From Eubacterium sp. (GTDB taxonomy: Bacteria > Bacillota > Clostridia > Lachnospirales > Lachnospiraceae): DNA of 7,521 nt. The stretch covers positions 1 through 7,521 of the forward strand of contig JAFZXD010000247.1 in NCBI GenBank assembly GCA_017616955.1, written 5' to 3'. A model generated the notes under the pieces. The model worked only from the letters and a program-made list of their open reading frames with translations. It was not told where the DNA came from and did not search any database. Below, one piece after another: positions 6,051 to 7,521 of the stretch (its first letter is position 1; every line of letters starts with the position of its first letter). A program made the position numbers and the translations under genes.

Positions 6051-6076
6051 GGTTTTTTGACATCAGGAGTACTAAA

Positions 6077-7168
6077 ATGCAAAATAAAAAAAGAATTCTA
6101 ACCTATGGGGTATTATTCGCATTTATCTTTGTCATGTTTACGATGTTTTTTGGCATCGTTGTACATGCTGAAGATGTAAATGTAACAATAGCTCTGTCAG
6201 AGACTGAAGCTAATGTCGGAGATACGGTAGAAGCTACCGTAAATATATCCGGAGAGAGTCTTGCAAGCTATACTTTAAACATATCATATACAACCGATTA
6301 TTTCACATGCAGTTCCGATGAAGAAGGATCGGGAATAATCACAATAAGCGGATCCGGTCCGGCATCAAAAACCATATATCTGGTTGCAAAATCAGAGGGT
6401 AGAGGTTCTGTATCGACCGATGGATACGGCGTTTATGACGTGAATGGCATTCAGCTTACCATAGCTCATGCGGGTGCTGCTGTAAATATCGGAAATGAGA
6501 AGAGTACCGAGGACAAAGAAAAGAAAACTGAAGATAAAGATAAAAACGAGACTACAGAAAGTACGGAAACTACGGAAGACAGTGACGAAGTCATAAAGAT
6601 TGACGGTACTGCGATAAATGTCATGGCTAAGCCAAAAGATGTTATGATTCCGGAGGGTTATTCCGAGAGTAAACTTAAGCTGGATGATAAAAAAGTAAAA
6701 GCTTATTCATCTGACAGTAACAAGTCACTGTATCTGGTATATGGTGCCAATTCTGAAGGTGATAAGGGCTTATATTTATACGATACAAAAGAAAAGAGTA
6801 TTACAAAATACGATACGGTTAAGTCTCTGATAGACTCTGCGACTGAGCTTAACGCAAAACAGCAAGACACAACTATCGTCGTTAATGAACCTGCACCTGA
6901 GAAACATACATCCGAACCTATTATAAAGAAAACTGTTTCAAAAGAGGATCAGGAAAGGCTTCAGAACGAAAGGAAGCTTAAGATGTTCCTGTATCTTATG
7001 AGCGGACTCTTCATAATAATGGGTATTGTTGTTATTGTTCTCGTTATCAGGATTAATATTCTGGAGAGTGAGTTGGATGAAATCGATGAAGATGAAGACG
7101 ACGATTCAGAAATCATTAAACGTGCAAAGATAGATGCTGATGAGAAATCAAAAGAAGAATCCCAGTAA
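6077..7168 (+). CDS. Cohesin-like domain membrane-anchored protein, interrupted by an in-frame stop
   Basis: A 363-residue protein to the TAA at 7166-7168. Layout seen: a signal peptide at 1-31 (basic NKKR, long hydrophobic core, cleavage likely after VVHA); an all-beta domain at about 32-140 beginning VNVTIALSETEANVGDTV, with the opening strand pattern and S-x-T-x-A-x-x-G-D-T-V motif of cohesin/carbohydrate-binding-like folds; a Thr/Lys/Glu/Asp-rich linker at about 141-170; a second region at about 172-260 containing PEGYSESKLKLDDKKVKAY and GLYLYDTKEKSI, which I recall from similar clostridial proteins but cannot name; a membrane helix at about 303-324; then a very acidic tail. Topology should be ectodomain outside, tail inside. 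True cohesin-dockerin binding is not shown. ATG 6077 is supported by AGGAG at 6065-6069. The frame continues open after the stop, so the protein may be truncated here. Confidence 0.8.
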   Translation: MQNKKRILTYGVLFAFIFVMFTMFFGIVVHAEDVNVTIALSETEANVGDTVEATVNISGESLASYTLNISYTTDYFTCSSDEEGSGIITISGSGPASKTIYLVAKSEGRGSVSTDGYGVYDVNGIQLTIAHAGAAVNIGNEKSTEDKEKKTEDKDKNETTESTETTEDSDEVIKIDGTAINVMAKPKDVMIPEGYSESKLKLDDKKVKAYSSDSNKSLYLVYGANSEGDKGLYLYDTKEKSITKYDTVKSLIDSATELNAKQQDTTIVVNEPAPEKHTSEPIIKKTVSKEDQERLQNERKLKMFLYLMSGLFIIMGIVVIVLVIRINILESELDEIDEDEDDDSEIIKRAKIDADEKSKEESQ

Positions 7169-7521
7169 GTCATCAGCCGTAATAAAGGTTATGCCATAAA
7201 TGAAGATACCGGAGAGATCCTTGTTGAAGATGCCGCAGATAATAATGCCGGAGTTAAAGTACCTCCTGCAGTCGATAAACCTGATTCAAAGATTGAAGAT
7301 GCAATGAAGAAGAGACCTTTCGGTATTGATTCTGCATTTAACGTAGTTTCTTCGGAGGAGGCTCCAGAAGGAGAAAATGTTTCTCGCGAGCCTGAACCCG
7401 AAACAAAAGAACCTATAGTTATAGATGAAGAAAAACTTAGCGAACTTCGAAGCGAAGAGATGAAACGTCGAATTGCAGAAGAAGCTAAAAAACAGCCTGT
7501 ACCCGAGAAGGAACCACAGAA
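7169..7521 (+). pseudogene. In-frame continuation of the cohesin-like protein's cytoplasmic tail beyond a TAA, 3' end outside window
   Basis: Directly after TAA 7166-7168 the same frame reads VISRNKGYAINEDTGEILVE and stays open for 117 codons to the window edge. It is Glu/Lys/Pro-rich like the tail before the stop (for example KPDSKIEDAMKKRPFGIDSA and EEMKRRIAEEAKKQPVPE). No ATG, GTG or TTG occurs in this frame before ATG 7304, which has no ribosome binding site, so an independent gene starting here is unlikely. The simplest reading is one longer gene broken by a single-base change at a Lys, Gln or Glu codon (AAA, CAA or GAA to TAA). Translational readthrough or a base-call error are alternatives. 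I cannot assign a domain; the segment would be the intracellular part of the membrane protein. Confidence 0.65.

Noticed and set aside
6057..6062. Perfect TTGACA as a plus-strand -35
   Set aside because: The matching -10 would fall inside the coding start of the gene at 6077, with no good hexamer; it is better explained as part of the GTCAA/TTGAC inverted repeat.
7304..7521. Separate gene starting at ATG 7304
   Set aside because: No ribosome binding site precedes it, and coding-like sequence in the same frame extends upstream to the TAA at 7166.

Overview
The window looks like chromosomal DNA of a low-to-medium GC Firmicute, most likely a Clostridia member of the Lachnospiraceae (Butyrivibrio, Roseburia or Pseudobutyrivibrio type). 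This rests on the gene order cysS-mrnC-rlmB-sigH, the AGGAGG-type ribosome binding sites, the protein sequences, and a Thr tRNA with no encoded CCA and a U discriminator. Genus is inference; no database search was possible.

Layout. Bases 1-333 hold the 3' end of an endonuclease/exonuclease/phosphatase-fold enzyme. Bases 407-2420 hold a tight two-gene unit, a MIF-family tautomerase followed one base later by an NhaC-family Na+/H+ antiporter. It is closed by a strong intrinsic terminator at 2467-2505. Bases 2538-5925 carry the conserved translation and stationary-phase cluster: cysteinyl-tRNA synthetase, Mini-ribonuclease III, an RlmB-type 23S rRNA 2'-O-methyltransferase and a SigH-like sigma factor. 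A candidate cysS promoter runs into the preceding terminator. A tRNA-Thr(GGU) gene on the minus strand converges on sigH, and its acceptor end contains the last two sigH codons and the stop. A divergent promoter region (about 5990-6076) separates the tRNA from a plus-strand gene for a secreted/membrane-anchored protein with a cohesin-like ectodomain and an acidic cytoplasmic tail.

The most unusual points are at the right-hand end. First, the reading frame of the cohesin-like membrane protein is interrupted by one TAA (7166-7168) but stays open in the same frame to the window edge, with similar charged composition and no plausible new start. This suggests a nonsense mutation, readthrough or a base-call error. 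Second, the tRNA-Thr appears to have C instead of the near-universal U at position 33. Third, tRNA and sigH overlap physically. No CRISPR array, insertion sequence, phage gene or defence system was seen. Most of the window is ordinary core genome, and I find no convincing new multi-gene system.
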